DNA of 64,000 nucleotides from Rhodospirillales bacterium. GTDB taxonomy: Bacteria > Pseudomonadota > Alphaproteobacteria > Rhodospirillales > Casp-alpha2. Both the position numbers and the translations under genes were made by a program. The stretch spans positions 60,835 to 124,834 of the forward strand of contig JAJFII010000087.1 of assembly GCA_021775095.1 (NCBI GenBank), given 5' to 3'. The notes under the pieces were generated by a model. The model saw only the letters and a program-made list of their open reading frames with translations, did no database searches and was not told the DNA's origin. Positions 1-6,962 of this stretch are shown piece after piece (within the stretch, counting starts at the first letter, position 1; every line of letters begins with the position of its first letter).

Positions 1-1
1 T

Positions 2-427
2 CTGCGTAATGCGGGACCACTAGGCGGGCCGGGGATGCCAGAATGGGGCATGTTACCGGTACCTGATAAACTGGTAAAACAGGGCGTGCGCGACATGTTG
101 CGGATTTCGGACGCCAGGATGAGTGGTACCAGCTATGGCGCGTGTATTCTTCATGTCGCCCCGGAATCTTATATTGGCGGTCCTTTGGCACTGCTGGAAA
201 CAGGCGATATGATCACCGTCGACGTTGATCAACGGTTGATTAGAGTCGAGGTCAGTGATGAAGTTATGGAGCAACGCCGGGCCGCATGGACGCCACCGCC
301 GGTGCGATACGAACGGGGTTACGGAGCAATGTTTTCCAAACACATCAATCAGGCCCCACAGGGCTGCGATTTTGACTTTCTAATGACTGATTATGGTGCG
401 CCAGTGCCCGAACCGGAAATATACTAG
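2..427 (+). CDS. IlvD/Edd family dehydratase, C-terminal part
   Basis: The reading frame is open from the first complete codon of the window and ends with TAG at 425-427, so only the last 141 residues are present. The conserved IlvD/Edd carboxy-terminal block is clear: NAGPLGGPGMPEW, then RISDARMSGTSYGACILHVAPE and GGPLALLETGD. This family dehydrates dihydroxy acids or sugar acids with an Fe-S cluster. The MPEWGMLPVP wording is closer to the sugar-acid (arabinonate/xylonate-type) branch than to the biosynthetic IlvD branch, but the substrate cannot be set from this fragment. The gene runs toward the response regulator on the other strand; 30 bp separate the two stops. Confidence 0.85.
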   Translation: MRNAGPLGGPGMPEWGMLPVPDKLVKQGVRDMLRISDARMSGTSYGACILHVAPESYIGGPLALLETGDMITVDVDQRLIRVEVSDEVMEQRRAAWTPPPVRYERGYGAMFSKHINQAPQGCDFDFLMTDYGAPVPEPEIY

Positions 428-457
428 GAGGACTTTGCCGACCCTCCCGTTGGCCTG

Positions 458-1201
458 TTATCCGGAACCTTTTATAGCCGCATTAGACGGACGCCCGGCA
501 AACATATAACCGCGGTTGCGAATTGTTTTGATGTAAAGGGTGCCGTCTGAATATTCAGCGATTTTGCGACGGACCTTGCCAACCAGCATATCGATACTCC
601 GTCCATCGGTGGAAATTTCGTTGAACCCCATGAGATCGGCAATTTGTGTCCGTGACAAAGTCCGGTTTGGATGGGTTACAAACGTCGTCAAAATGCGAAA
701 TTCATAGGTTGTCATCCGGATTTCCTCGCCTGCGGGCTCGAACAATTTGCAGGCCGACATGTCGAGTTTCCAACCATCGAAATAGAGAATTTCGGCACCG
801 ACGGGTGGGTTTATGATATTCGTTCGTGAAATTTCAGAACGCCTGAATACCGTATTGATACGGGCTGTCAGTTCGCGACTGTTAAAGGGTTTGGTCAGAT
901 AGTCGTCGGCACCGATTTCAAGGCCAACCACACGATCAATGACGTGGCTTTTTCCGGTCACAAATATGATGGGGACGTCGGAATGACCGCGAATTTCACG
1001 GGCAATTGTGATTCCGTCCGTATCGGGAAGGGAGATATCCAGAAGAATCAGATCAATTCGAGATTTTTTGAAGGTTTTTAACGCGATTTCGCCGCTTTCC
1101 GCGCCCAGCGCCGTATACCCTTCTTTATTGAGTAGCCGGACCAGCGTAATCCGCATGTCTGGATCGTCTTCAATAACCAGAATTGTTTTGTTTTTTACCA
1201 C
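458..1201 (-). CDS. OmpR-type response regulator
   Basis: A 247-aa two-component response regulator. From the GTG start at 1201, the receiver domain covers about residues 5-120, with acidic pair E11/D12-D13, phospho-acceptor D55 (LILLDISLPD), T82 and K104 (LTKPF). A winged-helix DNA-binding domain follows at about 150-235, ending in the usual IRNRGYMF. The frame stays open upstream to a TTG at 1279, but those extra 26 residues precede the normal receiver start, so GTG 1201 is preferred. No ribosome site is strong. No cognate histidine kinase is adjacent; a separate receiver protein lies divergently upstream. The target genes are unknown. Confidence 0.85.
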   Translation of the reverse strand: MVKNKTILVIEDDPDMRITLVRLLNKEGYTALGAESGEIALKTFKKSRIDLILLDISLPDTDGITIAREIRGHSDVPIIFVTGKSHVIDRVVGLEIGADDYLTKPFNSRELTARINTVFRRSEISRTNIINPPVGAEILYFDGWKLDMSACKLFEPAGEEIRMTTYEFRILTTFVTHPNRTLSRTQIADLMGFNEISTDGRSIDMLVGKVRRKIAEYSDGTLYIKTIRNRGYMFAGRPSNAAIKGSG

Positions 1202-1455
1202 GTGCCGCTCAGCCTGTCCCAGATATTTGCCATATTTTCCCTGCGCGACGTCAAATCCATCGGCGAATACTTTTATCAATAATTACAATCGGTCATCAAA
1301 TAGCTGTTTATCGAAATCAAACAGTTACGAGGGCCTGTGATAATTCGTTTGGGTCTGTTCAGACTCTTTATAGGTTTCTCCCAAGTCTCGGCAGGAAGGT
1401 CTATGGATCGGCGAAGAACAGAACCCACTTAGTATAGGGAACGATATTAACCGTT

Positions 1456-1857
1456 ATGCAGACTAAAACCAACCTACCAAAGGGAACGGAGGCAATTCTT
1501 GTTGTTGACGATATTGAGGATATGGCAAAATTGGCGTCAACGATCCTTATTCGATTAGGTTACGAAGTGACCATGACGTCCGATTCCTCTGTGGCCATGG
1601 AAATATTAATGTCAAAGGGCGACCAGCTAGAATTGATGATGACAGATCTGGAAATGCCGGGAATCGACGGGTTTGGGCTTGCAGCCTATGCCCGCACCCA
1701 TTTGCCGCACCTAAAATTATTGGCGACGTCCGGTTACAGCGAAAAACTTGCTGACGCTAAAATTTCCGGGACTTTTGATGATATTGTCGCCAAACCCTAT
1801 CGGCGGGCGGACCTGGCATTGCGTCTGAGAATGTTACTGGAGGCAAATACCAGTTAA
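1456..1857 (+). CDS. Single-domain response regulator (CheY-like receiver)
   Basis: A 133-aa protein made only of a receiver domain: VVDDIED at residues 17-23, phospho-acceptor D64 in MMTDLEMPG, T91 in LATSGY and K113 in VAKPY. There is no output domain, so it would act by protein-protein contact or as a phosphorelay intermediate. It is divergent from the OmpR-type regulator across about 250 bp, which suggests a shared control region. Its last four bases overlap the stop of the convergent gene at 1854. Confidence 0.85.
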   Translation: MQTKTNLPKGTEAILVVDDIEDMAKLASTILIRLGYEVTMTSDSSVAMEILMSKGDQLELMMTDLEMPGIDGFGLAAYARTHLPHLKLLATSGYSEKLADAKISGTFDDIVAKPYRRADLALRLRMLLEANTS

Positions 1858-2156
1858 ATTTCGTTCTTGGCGTCTTCAATTAACTGGTACAAACCGCCTT
1901 GCGGTTTGTCTGTTGGTGCATGCCGCTCCAGATAATATTCGAAAAATTTGACGAATTCTTCGACGGACCGCTGGGCCTCGTTGGCATCGGCCTCGGATTG
2001 ATAGAGGGCAAAGGCGGAAAAATTAGCTGCTGCATGACGGAGCCCGGCAGCAATCTCCGACGCTGCGGCACCATCTTCGAGACGCGTATTGGCAACGTTA
2101 ACAATTTGATTGGCAATCTGCACACTTAGTGTCTTTGCCGATTCTTCGTCACTCAT
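1854..2156 (-). CDS. Small DUF3144-like protein
   Basis: A 100-aa soluble, acidic, mostly helical protein. The order NQIVNVANTRLEDGAAASEIAAGLRHAAANFSAF followed by a VEEFVKFFEYYLERH helix resembles DUF3144 proteins, a family of short cytosolic proteins with no known function. The match is from memory of the pattern and is moderate. It converges on the receiver gene with a 4-bp overlap and lies downstream of the truncated Sel1 gene on the same strand, 62 bp away. Confidence 0.6.
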   Translation of the reverse strand: MSDEESAKTLSVQIANQIVNVANTRLEDGAAASEIAAGLRHAAANFSAFALYQSEADANEAQRSVEEFVKFFEYYLERHAPTDKPQGGLYQLIEDAKNEI

Positions 2157-2218
2157 AATAACCGCCCTGAACGTGAGTTTTGATGTCTATAGCATGGCGC
2201 ATAAGTACGAACAGCCTT

Positions 2219-2696
2219 TTATTTGAATGTGCGTTGGGCTTTTTTTAAGGCTTCTAGCGCGGCTGCGGTCTGGGACGGGTTGAGTGTGGTTAAAAGGTCA
2301 TTTTGGCGTCGGCGCGCCCACAGGTTGCCGCCGAGCCCGGCCATACCATACCAGACGTAGGCGTTTATCAAATCCCGTTGGACGCCATATCCTTGTTCCA
2401 GCACTTCCCCATAGTTCAATTGACCAACCCCATTTCCCTGTTCCGCAGCTTTTTTATACAGTTCGGCTGCTTTACTCAGGCTTTTCGCCCGTCCTTCTCC
2501 CTGGCGGTGCATATTTGCCATTGCCACCAAAGCATCGGTATCGCCCCGGCCTGCGGCCCGTGTCCAGAGTTTAAATGCCGTTTGGTAGTTGGCCGCATCA
2601 TAGGATTGCAGGGCCTCCGCCATGATATCAGCCAATGCCGCCTCTTCCGCCGTCGCCACAGGTTGTGAGTGCAGATAACCAGCGATTGTTAAAAAA
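2219..2696 (-). pseudogene. Sel1-repeat protein, 3' part of a gene split by an IS element
   Basis: The frame encodes at least two Sel1/TPR-like repeats: YDAANYQTAFKLWTRAAGRGD and AKSLSKAAELYKKAAEQGN, then a third ending NAYVWYGMAGLGG. Sel1 proteins are usually exported helical-repeat adaptors. A GTG at 2659 gives a 146-aa open frame, but it begins after a signal-peptide-like tail with no proper start. The frame runs back through TTAACAATC into the 8-bp duplication at 2689-2696, and the missing start lies beyond the IS at 5763-5797. Joining the halves and removing one duplication gives one continuous frame of about 170 aa. Confidence 0.85.
2689..2696. repeat. 8-bp target-site duplication, left copy
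   Basis: TTAAAAAA directly precedes the left inverted repeat and is repeated exactly at 5755-5762 directly after the right inverted repeat. Eight base pairs is the usual duplication size for IS1595-family elements. Confidence 0.9.
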
Positions 2697-2721
2697 GGGG
2701 CCTATATACATGACTAGCCAA
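2697..2721 (+). repeat. Left terminal inverted repeat of the IS
   Basis: Begins GGGGCCTATATAC and ends GACTAGCCAA. Against the reverse complement of 5730-5754 it differs at three positions only. Confidence 0.9.
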
Positions 2722-2807
2722 CGAAAAGATATTAACACATTCGACATCGGCTATGTGCTATCATACTCTGGCTCTATTGAATAATCGCGGATCTAGGACT
2801 ATCTGAG

Positions 2808-3209
2808 GTGTGGGTGAGATACTTTTTAATTTCAATCCTATCTGTTCTGTCATTAATGAATGTTGTTTTGTTGTTTTGGTTAATTCCGGCAATATCAGTT
2901 GATGGATATAGCGCAAGACAAAGTGAAATATCAGACTCTTTAAAGGCCGCCCTCCAGCTTGGGAGGCTTGATCTTGCTGTAATAATCTTAAGCGGTGTGG
3001 CTCTATTGATCGTAATGTCGGGGGCATTTGGTTACATAAAGGTTGAGCAAATGGCTGAAAGGGAAGCCAAGGAGGAAGCAAGGAAGCGAGTGGATGAGCT
3101 ATTACCTGAGATGGTCCCTGAATTGGTTGCCAAGCACATGGAATTAATTGCAACAAACTCAGGTGATAATGTTGCATTGAACGTTGATCCGGAGGATGGA
3201 AATGGATAA
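2808..3209 (+). CDS. Small membrane protein, IS passenger
   Basis: A 133-aa protein from a GTG start. It has two hydrophobic segments (about residues 5-28 and 55-76) with a short polar loop between them, then a charged helical tail rich in Glu, Lys and Arg (AEREAKEEARKRVDELLP), probably cytoplasmic. I do not recognise a family. It overlaps the start of the ImmA/IrrE gene by 8 bp, so the two are likely co-translated and may work together, for example as a membrane partner or peptidase substrate. It lies wholly inside the IS. Confidence 0.65.
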   Translation: MWVRYFLISILSVLSLMNVVLLFWLIPAISVDGYSARQSEISDSLKAALQLGRLDLAVIILSGVALLIVMSGAFGYIKVEQMAEREAKEEARKRVDELLPEMVPELVAKHMELIATNSGDNVALNVDPEDGNG

Positions 3210-3693
3210 ATCTGCTATTAAGGTTATTGAGCAGTATTGGAATACGGCACCAGTTGACGTGTTTTCAATTATCAAAGATATGGGCTTGGTCTTTGAGCGG
3301 TTTCCTATGGAAGATAATCTTTCTGGGTATATTCAAAACACTGGGTCTGGATACACTATTGCGGTGAACAGTAATCACTATTTGGTTCGGCAGAGGTTTA
3401 CGGCTGCACATGAACTTGGTCACTATATATACCATCGTCATTTGATCGGGGATGGGGTTGATGATAACCGAGCCTATCGTAGCGCCGAAGGCGGTAAGTT
3501 CTACAACACCTTGATCGGCCCGAGGCAAGAAACGCAAGCAAACCAGTTTGCCGCAAACCTTTTGATGCCTCAGCATTTGATTGCAGCCCTAAAAAAGCAA
3601 GGACACAGAGACCCTGATTTATTGGCAGAAATGTTAGCCGTCTCAAAACCGGCCATTCGCATTCATTTGGGCTATGGATACGAAGCAGCGTAG
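3202..3693 (+). CDS. ImmA/IrrE-family zinc metallopeptidase, IS passenger
   Basis: A 163-aa protein with the gluzincin motif H70-E-L-G-H74 and a downstream ETQANQFAANLLMP segment that supplies the third zinc ligand, as in COG2856 ImmA/IrrE peptidases. Relatives cleave repressors of mobile elements (ImmA of ICEBs1) or DNA-damage regulators (IrrE), and others act in toxin or defence modules. GGAGG at 3191-3195 lies six bases before ATG 3202, so this start is preferred to the upstream TTG 3184 and ATG 3196. No separate helix-turn-helix domain is present. The likely substrate is a protein encoded by the same element. Confidence 0.85.
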   Translation: MDKSAIKVIEQYWNTAPVDVFSIIKDMGLVFERFPMEDNLSGYIQNTGSGYTIAVNSNHYLVRQRFTAAHELGHYIYHRHLIGDGVDDNRAYRSAEGGKFYNTLIGPRQETQANQFAANLLMPQHLIAALKKQGHRDPDLLAEMLAVSKPAIRIHLGYGYEAA

Positions 3694-3721
3694 CGAACTC
3701 AGCGTATGTGGGGGTGCTCCT

Positions 3722-4753
3722 CTATTTCTTATCGATTAGCTTTGGTTTGTAAAGATTCGCAATTTCAAGAGCCTTCTCCTGCCCGCCCAGTAGGTGTGTT
3801 TTGCTCAAAATGTATTTCGGATATTTAGTCGGCAGATAAGTATGCCTGAACCAGTGCCTAAACGTCGGAAGAGCCGCGTCAGGATAGGCCCAAGGCTCCT
3901 GTGGGTTGCTGGTTGCCTGCGGATAGTATGGTGGGTAATTGTGTTGATATTTGATGCGTTCTGAGTGTTCTGGACCAAGGTTGTTGGTCGTCCAATAAGC
4001 GCCCCATGCCTTGCCGACACTGATGTCGGGTATGGTTTTGTCGTTTACCGCCAGTCCGGCTGCGATTAAGTCAGAGATCAGACCGCTGACCTCATGAAAC
4101 ACAATAAAATATCCATCTGGCGCACTGTCTGTGAGGATTGAAACTCGGTCGGTGAAATACTTCCATTTGTCGGGGGGCGTGTAGCCGAGTGCGTCAAAAA
4201 TGAACTTCTGTAGGCCGTATGTTGCAAGTTTTCGATAGTTATCCATGGCCGCCTGGTTCTTCGACTGCTGAGACTCAAAGGCGTAGTACTCAAGGACCGA
4301 CATACACACAATATCGGGATAGGAGTAATGAACCTGCCCGGCCCGCTTTGTCTCAATATACAGCAGCGGTTGGTTAAAACCCTTTTCCGCCAGGTTTTGG
4401 CGGAGCCATGAATATCGGTTCTTGGTCAGCACCCCGTCATCGAAGTGCTCTGCCCATTCTTGAGCAATATCGTAGATGACGCTGCGGGTCGTGCCGACAA
4501 GCTTGGCGAGGCCATTCTGCGTAAGAAATGGAATGCCGTTTTCTAGAACTCCCATCTCAATCCCGTTAACGTCCTTCTCAACCTGAATTCCGATATCTAA
4601 AACAAGCTGTTCAGGGGTGGCCGGTTGCTTGGCCTTTTTAGCACTTAGTGCTTTGTTTTTACTGATATTTTGGGTGGCCGGGTAGGTTATAGATTCAACC
4701 ACTTCGTCAAAGCTGGCGTCGATGGGGTTAATAACATCATCTTTCTTAGCCAT
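3722..4753 (-). CDS. Phage-type P63C/BstA-like protein, IS passenger
   Basis: A 343-aa protein. A low-complexity N-terminus (residues 1-50) is followed by an antirepressor-like region with MGVLENGIPFLTQNGLAKLVGT, then by YPDIVCMSVLEYYAFES and NYRKLATYGLQKFIF. This order is typical of P63C-type phage proteins. The C-terminal half (SVGKAWGAYW, KYQHNYP, FRHWFRHTYLPTKYPKYI) resembles, from memory only, the C-terminal domain of the prophage abortive-infection protein BstA. Its ATG overlaps the end of the transposase by 8 bp, so the two are probably translated together. Function is not established; DNA binding is the safest inference. Confidence 0.6.
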   Translation of the reverse strand: MAKKDDVINPIDASFDEVVESITYPATQNISKNKALSAKKAKQPATPEQLVLDIGIQVEKDVNGIEMGVLENGIPFLTQNGLAKLVGTTRSVIYDIAQEWAEHFDDGVLTKNRYSWLRQNLAEKGFNQPLLYIETKRAGQVHYSYPDIVCMSVLEYYAFESQQSKNQAAMDNYRKLATYGLQKFIFDALGYTPPDKWKYFTDRVSILTDSAPDGYFIVFHEVSGLISDLIAAGLAVNDKTIPDISVGKAWGAYWTTNNLGPEHSERIKYQHNYPPYYPQATSNPQEPWAYPDAALPTFRHWFRHTYLPTKYPKYILSKTHLLGGQEKALEIANLYKPKLIDKK

Positions 4754-5666
4754 TAATCAGTTCCTTATAGGTCAATCGCAGGCCGGTCATGCGGCCAGCA
4801 GTCATTTCGATGAATTGGAGTGTGCTTACGTTCGCTGTGTTGTGGCGGAATGAGAATTCGTTCACATAGCGGTGCAGGTGCTTGGCGCTCATGTGATGAT
4901 AGATGCCGTAGTACCCGCGTTTCAATAGCGCCCAGAAGCTTTCTATGCCGTTGGTATGGGCTTGGTCACGAACATATTCTCCGACACCGTGGTTGACGGA
5001 AAAATGATGGTACCCTGAAAGGCCCTGATAGCCTCTATGGTTGTCGGTGTAGACCGTGGAGCCCTTGGCTACGTAGCCGTTGATGATGCCCTTTAAGGTG
5101 GGGCCGTTAGCGTGTGTAATGGGACCAGCGACCACGTTGCCGCCGCGCTCCATGATGCCCATCACAGCGACTTTGCCGACAGCACCACGACCGGCATGGA
5201 GTTTCTTGCCGGCGTGTTTGTTGCGCTCTTTGCCGCCTATGTATGTTTCGTCAACTTCAACAGTTGGGCCCATGCCGCCGCCCTGTGACGCCAGCCAAGT
5301 TTCGCGGATGCGTTGAGCAAGGAACCATGCAGTTTTCTGTGTGATGCCAAGTTCGCGGGCCATTTGTGTGGAAGGGATGCCTTTGCGGGCCGTGGTCATC
5401 ATGTAGATAGCCATAAGCCATTTGTGCAGGGGAAGACGGGACTCGGATAAGACCATGCCAACGCGAACGCTGAAATGTTTGCGACATGATTTGCACCGAT
5501 AAGGCATAGGCTTGTGGTCTTTGCATTCGGAAACTTCGTGCGATCCGCAGTGGGCGCATTCAACGCCATTAGGCCAGCGTTTGTTTTCAAAGAACAACCG
5601 GGCGGCTTCCTCATTGGGGAACCGCTCAAAAAATTCGTAAAAACTGATTGTTTCTGGCTTGGACAT
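4746..5666 (-). CDS. IS1595-family (ISXO2-like) transposase
   Basis: A 306-aa DDE transposase. An N-terminal zinc ribbon has C37-x2-C40 and C58-x2-C61. A helix-turn-helix region follows (STQMARELGITQKTAWFLAQRI). The catalytic residues are D139 in EVDETYIGG, D208 in VYTDNHRGY and E242 in NGIESFWALLKRGYYG. Length and motif spacing fit an intact enzyme. The matching inverted repeats and 8-bp target duplication around it support recent activity. The start at 5666 sits at the foot of a hairpin that encloses its ribosome site. Confidence 0.95.
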   Translation of the reverse strand: MSKPETISFYEFFERFPNEEAARLFFENKRWPNGVECAHCGSHEVSECKDHKPMPYRCKSCRKHFSVRVGMVLSESRLPLHKWLMAIYMMTTARKGIPSTQMARELGITQKTAWFLAQRIRETWLASQGGGMGPTVEVDETYIGGKERNKHAGKKLHAGRGAVGKVAVMGIMERGGNVVAGPITHANGPTLKGIINGYVAKGSTVYTDNHRGYQGLSGYHHFSVNHGVGEYVRDQAHTNGIESFWALLKRGYYGIYHHMSAKHLHRYVNEFSFRHNTANVSTLQFIEMTAGRMTGLRLTYKELING

Positions 5667-5692
5667 TTCACACTTCCTTGTTTGTGTGAAAT
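5665..5692 (-). promoter_or_regulatory. Hairpin around the transposase ribosome site
   Basis: On the transposase strand ATTTCACAC is followed by a 10-base loop containing AAGGAA and then GTGTGAAAT, whose last two bases are the A and T of the ATG. The 9-bp perfect stem puts the Shine-Dalgarno in the loop and the start codon at the foot. It could also act as a DNA operator. Restraint of transposase translation is inferred. Confidence 0.6.
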
Positions 5693-5695
5693 TAT

Positions 5696-5719
5696 ACTAG
5701 CCAACCATGAACGGCTAGT
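5696..5719. repeat. Subterminal inverted motif near the right IS end
   Basis: ACTAGCC at 5696-5702 and GGCTAGT at 5713-5719 form a 7-bp inverted repeat. The same GGCTAGT core recurs in the right terminal repeat at 5732-5738, and its complement is in the left terminal repeat. These may be extra transposase binding sites overlapping the transposase promoter. Confidence 0.5.
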
Positions 5720-5729
5720 CAAGCATATT

Positions 5730-5754
5730 TTGGCTAGTTAAGTATATAGGTCCC
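5730..5754 (-). repeat. Right terminal inverted repeat of the IS
   Basis: Reads TTGGCTAGTTAAG through TATATAGGTCCC. It is the inverted partner of 2697-2721, with three mismatches. Confidence 0.9.
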
Positions 5755-5762
5755 TTAAAAAA
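5755..5762. repeat. 8-bp target-site duplication, right copy
   Basis: TTAAAAAA, identical to 2689-2696 and directly adjacent to the right inverted repeat. Confidence 0.9.
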
Positions 5763-5797
5763 AGACAAATTCGACGAAGGTAAGTTGAAATTTCCAT
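5763..5797 (-). pseudogene. Sel1-repeat gene, severed 5' end (start and signal-peptide beginning)
   Basis: From ATG 5797 the minus strand reads MEISTYLRRICLF and then enters the duplicated bases next to the IS. Joined across the element to the 3' part at 2696, it continues LTIAGYLHSQPVATA and then the mature protein. This is a good signal peptide with a basic RR, a hydrophobic core and an ATA-like cleavage site. In-frame ATGs at 5815 and 5824 are alternative starts; a TAA lies just above them. The divergent DHH gene begins about 195 bp away and its upstream region is not interrupted. Confidence 0.85.
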
Positions 5798-5991
5798 GGT
5801 GATCCGCTTTCCCATTGAATTCATAGGTATTTACATAGCCGTTCCTGCCATGATAACCAATTACTCGGTTCCATTGAACTGCAGCGCGCTCACTTTTATC
5901 AACGACACGAAGACGGGCGTCGGATTGTCAGTAGCGGCGGGAACGGTTATACTTATGAAGGTTAAATGTTGCATTTTTAAAGAGGCCGAGC

Positions 5992-6915
5992 ATGGCAGAT
6001 AAAAAGTATCGTTTGGTTACCCGTTCCGACTTCGATGGTGTCGTCTGTGGCGCGCTGCTGAAGGAATTGGGCATGATTGAAAACGTCATGTTTACCGAAC
6101 CTCAGGAGATGCAAGCGGGTCGAGTCGCTATAACGGAAAACGATATCATTACCAATCTTCCCTATGTTGCCGGCGCTCATTTGTGTTTTGACCACCATAT
6201 AAGCGAATCGCAGCGCTTGGAAGAAACCCATAACCGGGTGATTGATCCTGACGCGCCGTCAGCAGCGCGGGTTGTTTATAAACACTTTGGTGGTGAAAAT
6301 GGATTCCCCCTCATATCACCTGATTTAATGGATGCCGTCGACAAAGCCGATTCGGCAAAATATAACGGCGACGAGATCATGGTCCCGCAAGGCTGGGCGC
6401 TCCTCAACTTCATTATTGATCCGCGCACCGGACTGGAGAACGTTCGCGATTTTTCGATTGATAAAGATGAGCTTATGGAACGGCTGATGACCTATTGCAG
6501 GCACAACCCGATCGATGAAATTCTGGCCCTGCCAGACGTTATCGAACGCGTTGAGGCCTATAATTTTAATACGGAATTCGGCGAATTGCAGCTTGAACGG
6601 TGTTCAAAGCTGGTTGGCAAAACCATCGTCACAGACCTTCGTAATGAAGATAAGGTCTGCATGGTCAATCGATTTATGGTTTACGCCCTATATCCCGATG
6701 CGGAAATTTCAATCAACATTTCGCCCGGACCCGGCAGTGACCAGTGTTCCCTTGCGGTGGCCCGTTCGATCCTTAATTCAAATTCCGATATCAATATTGG
6801 TTTGTTGGTGCTTGAGTACGGCGGCGGCGGGCATGCGGGCGCCGGAGTTTGCCGGGTGCCGAATGAAAAAGTAGATCTGATTGTCGACGATTTTTTGCAA
6901 CGCATCAACGGATAA
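5992..6915 (+). CDS. DHH/DHHA1-family phosphoesterase
   Basis: A 307-aa cytosolic protein. The N-terminal DHH domain has SDFDGVVCGALLK (metal-binding D13 and D15) and CFDHHISE. The C-terminal DHHA1-like domain ends with the substrate-binding loop YGGGGHAGAGVC. Relatives include RecJ, NrnA (nanoRNase), cyclic-dinucleotide phosphodiesterases and proteins annotated as exopolyphosphatases. The domain spacing suits a small-molecule or oligonucleotide phosphoesterase, but the substrate cannot be chosen from sequence. AAAGAGG lies a few bases before the ATG. It is divergent from the split Sel1 gene and 47 bp ahead of the proline-rich gene. Confidence 0.85.
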   Translation: MADKKYRLVTRSDFDGVVCGALLKELGMIENVMFTEPQEMQAGRVAITENDIITNLPYVAGAHLCFDHHISESQRLEETHNRVIDPDAPSAARVVYKHFGGENGFPLISPDLMDAVDKADSAKYNGDEIMVPQGWALLNFIIDPRTGLENVRDFSIDKDELMERLMTYCRHNPIDEILALPDVIERVEAYNFNTEFGELQLERCSKLVGKTIVTDLRNEDKVCMVNRFMVYALYPDAEISINISPGPGSDQCSLAVARSILNSNSDINIGLLVLEYGGGGHAGAGVCRVPNEKVDLIVDDFLQRING

Positions 6916-6962
6916 GCCTTTTAAGGATCTGTTTCTAGCGGGGTCGTGGGCCGCAGGTAAAG

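Larger units (their letters stand above)
2697..5754. mobile_element. Complete IS1595-family element with three passenger genes
   Basis: A 3,058-bp element bounded by 25-bp imperfect inverted repeats (22 of 25 identical) and flanked by the exact 8-bp duplication TTAAAAAA. It holds an ISXO2/IS1595-type transposase and an overlapping phage-type gene on the minus strand, plus a small membrane-protein gene and an ImmA/IrrE peptidase gene on the plus strand. The two pairs converge at about 3.7 kb. IS1595 elements with only a transposase are about 1 kb, so roughly two thirds of this copy is cargo. All four frames are intact, so the copy may still be active. It sits in codons 12-14 of a Sel1-repeat gene. 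Confidence 0.9.

Noticed and set aside
2659..2720. Homopolymer frameshift as the cause of the missing Sel1 start (ATG near 2712 on the minus strand, then a six-T run)
   Set aside because: The ATG lies inside the IS inverted repeat. The true start is on the far side of the element at 5797, and the join restores the frame without any indel.
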